From Gammaproteobacteria bacterium (GTDB lineage: Bacteria; Pseudomonadota; Gammaproteobacteria; Pseudomonadales; Azotimanducaceae): 5,907 bases of DNA. The stretch covers positions 1 to 5,907 of the forward strand of contig VXNE01000165.1 in NCBI GenBank assembly GCA_009840715.1, in the 5' to 3' direction. Both the position numbers and the translations under genes were made by a program. The stretch's first letter is position 1, and each line of letters opens with the position of its first letter. Below the pieces are notes generated by a model. The model worked only from the letters and a program-made list of their open reading frames with translations, was not told the DNA's origin and did not search any database. Of the stretch, positions 5,219 to 5,907 are shown piece by piece.

Positions 5219-5907
5219 ATGGCGGGACAGCCCGAGAACTTCGGCTTCGGCGAGGACGAGGCGATGCTGCGCGACGCCGCGCGCAGGTTCTTTCAGGATC
5301 ACTACGGCGCGGACGCGCTGCACGCGCTGGTCGCCGGCGACAGCGACCTGCACCGGCCCAACGTGGCGTCCTGGGAGCCGGACCACTGGCGGCAGATCGT
5401 GGAACTCGGCTGGCCGGCGGTAAGCGTCCCGGAAGCCGAGGGCGGGGTCGGCTTGCCGCTGGTCGCCGCGGTGGCGCTCGCGGAGGAGGCGGGGAGGGCT
5501 GGGTTTCCGTCGCCGCTCCTCAGCACCTTGAAGGCGGCGTACGTCCTGCGTGCGTGTGACACCGCCGCGGCCCGTGAAGCGTTGCGCGCCATCGCTGGCG
5601 GTATGGCCACGAGCGTCGCGATGCACGACCGGCGTGGCGGATTCGGCGACGGCGCCACCGACGTGACGTGCGCGGACGGCCGCCTGCACGGCGCGGCTTC
5701 GTTCGTTCAGGAGGCGCGCAAGGCAGATCGCTACCTCGTAAGGGCGCGTCACGCCAACGGATGCGGGCTCTATCTCGTCGAGGTCGGGGCGGACGGTCTC
5801 GAAGTGGCGCCGGATGCGATCGTCGACCTGACGCGCGACCAGGCGACGTTGTCATTTCGCGGAGTCGAAGCGGTGGAAGTCGCGCCTCCGGGGTGGGGCG
5901 ATGCCGC
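5219..5907 (+). CDS. Acyl-CoA dehydrogenase-like partner subunit with degenerate flavin site (3' end cut)
   Basis: The frame stays open from ATG 5219 to the window end: 229 residues of an expected 350-400. A GGGAAG-like ribosome site precedes it. The N-terminal helical domain is recognisable: FGEDEAMLRDAARRFF (10-25), WRQIVELGWPAVSVPEAEGGVGLP (57-80) and the LAEEAGRAGFPSPL helix (88-101). In the beta domain, where the partner has SEPGAGSD, this protein has HDRRGGFGD (136-144); where the partner has KVWTS, it has ASFVQE (160-165), although the flanking framework (GRLHG, then KADRYLVRA) still aligns. The residues that hold FAD are therefore missing. This is what is known for one subunit of heteromeric alpha2beta2 acyl-CoA dehydrogenases such as mycobacterial ChsE pairs, in which only part of the active sites bind flavin. 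The C-terminal domain is outside the window, so its Glu cannot be checked. A solo pseudo-enzyme is less likely given the 13-bp spacing to the catalytic gene. Confidence 0.88.
   Translation, partial: MAGQPENFGFGEDEAMLRDAARRFFQDHYGADALHALVAGDSDLHRPNVASWEPDHWRQIVELGWPAVSVPEAEGGVGLPLVAAVALAEEAGRAGFPSPLLSTLKAAYVLRACDTAAAREALRAIAGGMATSVAMHDRRGGFGDGATDVTCADGRLHGAASFVQEARKADRYLVRARHANGCGLYLVEVGADGLEVAPDAIVDLTRDQATLSFRGVEAVEVAPPGWGDA

Overview
The window is a dense, GC-rich, entirely protein-coding stretch of a bacterial chromosome with six intact or near-intact catabolic or redox genes and one exported repeat protein. Sampled 60-base lines run from about 57 to 78 % G+C. No RNA gene, mobile element, CRISPR array or phage gene is visible. 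The family mix (TauD/TfdA dioxygenase, DUF385-type reductase, FMN nitroreductase, paired acyl-CoA dehydrogenases) is typical of environmental Pseudomonadota, Actinomycetota or Acidobacteriota that break down diverse organic compounds. The sequence alone does not settle the phylum; the exported TPR protein resembles ones I associate with Acidobacteriota, which is recollection and not a search result.

Left block (1-2673, plus strand): the 3' part of a thioredoxin-fold (AhpC/TSA-like) protein with a C-terminal membrane anchor, an Fe(II)/2-oxoglutarate dioxygenase of the TauD/TfdA family that probably starts at TTG 723, a small DUF385 (Ddn-like) putative flavin/deazaflavin reductase, and an FMN nitroreductase-family protein. 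Gaps are 11, 52 and 15 bp, so this reads as one co-transcribed redox unit. A GC-rich inverted repeat fills the 52-bp gap.

Middle (2685-3812, minus strand): a single gene for a secreted or periplasmic TPR-like protein. It converges on the nitroreductase with 11 bp between stop codons and diverges from the acyl-CoA dehydrogenase genes. It looks lower in G+C than its neighbours.

Right block (3958-5907, plus strand): two adjacent acyl-CoA dehydrogenase genes 13 bp apart, the second cut by the window end. The first keeps the flavin-binding motifs. The second has the same fold but has lost them, as expected for the non-flavin-binding subunit of a heteromeric (alpha2beta2-type) enzyme like those of actinobacterial steroid side-chain degradation. 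A 145-bp divergent intergenic region holds two small palindromic elements that could be operators.

Overall the window looks like ordinary accessory catabolism. The items most worth a second look are the degenerate acyl-CoA dehydrogenase partner, the four-gene redox cluster and the intergenic inverted repeats. I see no clear sign of a wholly new system.
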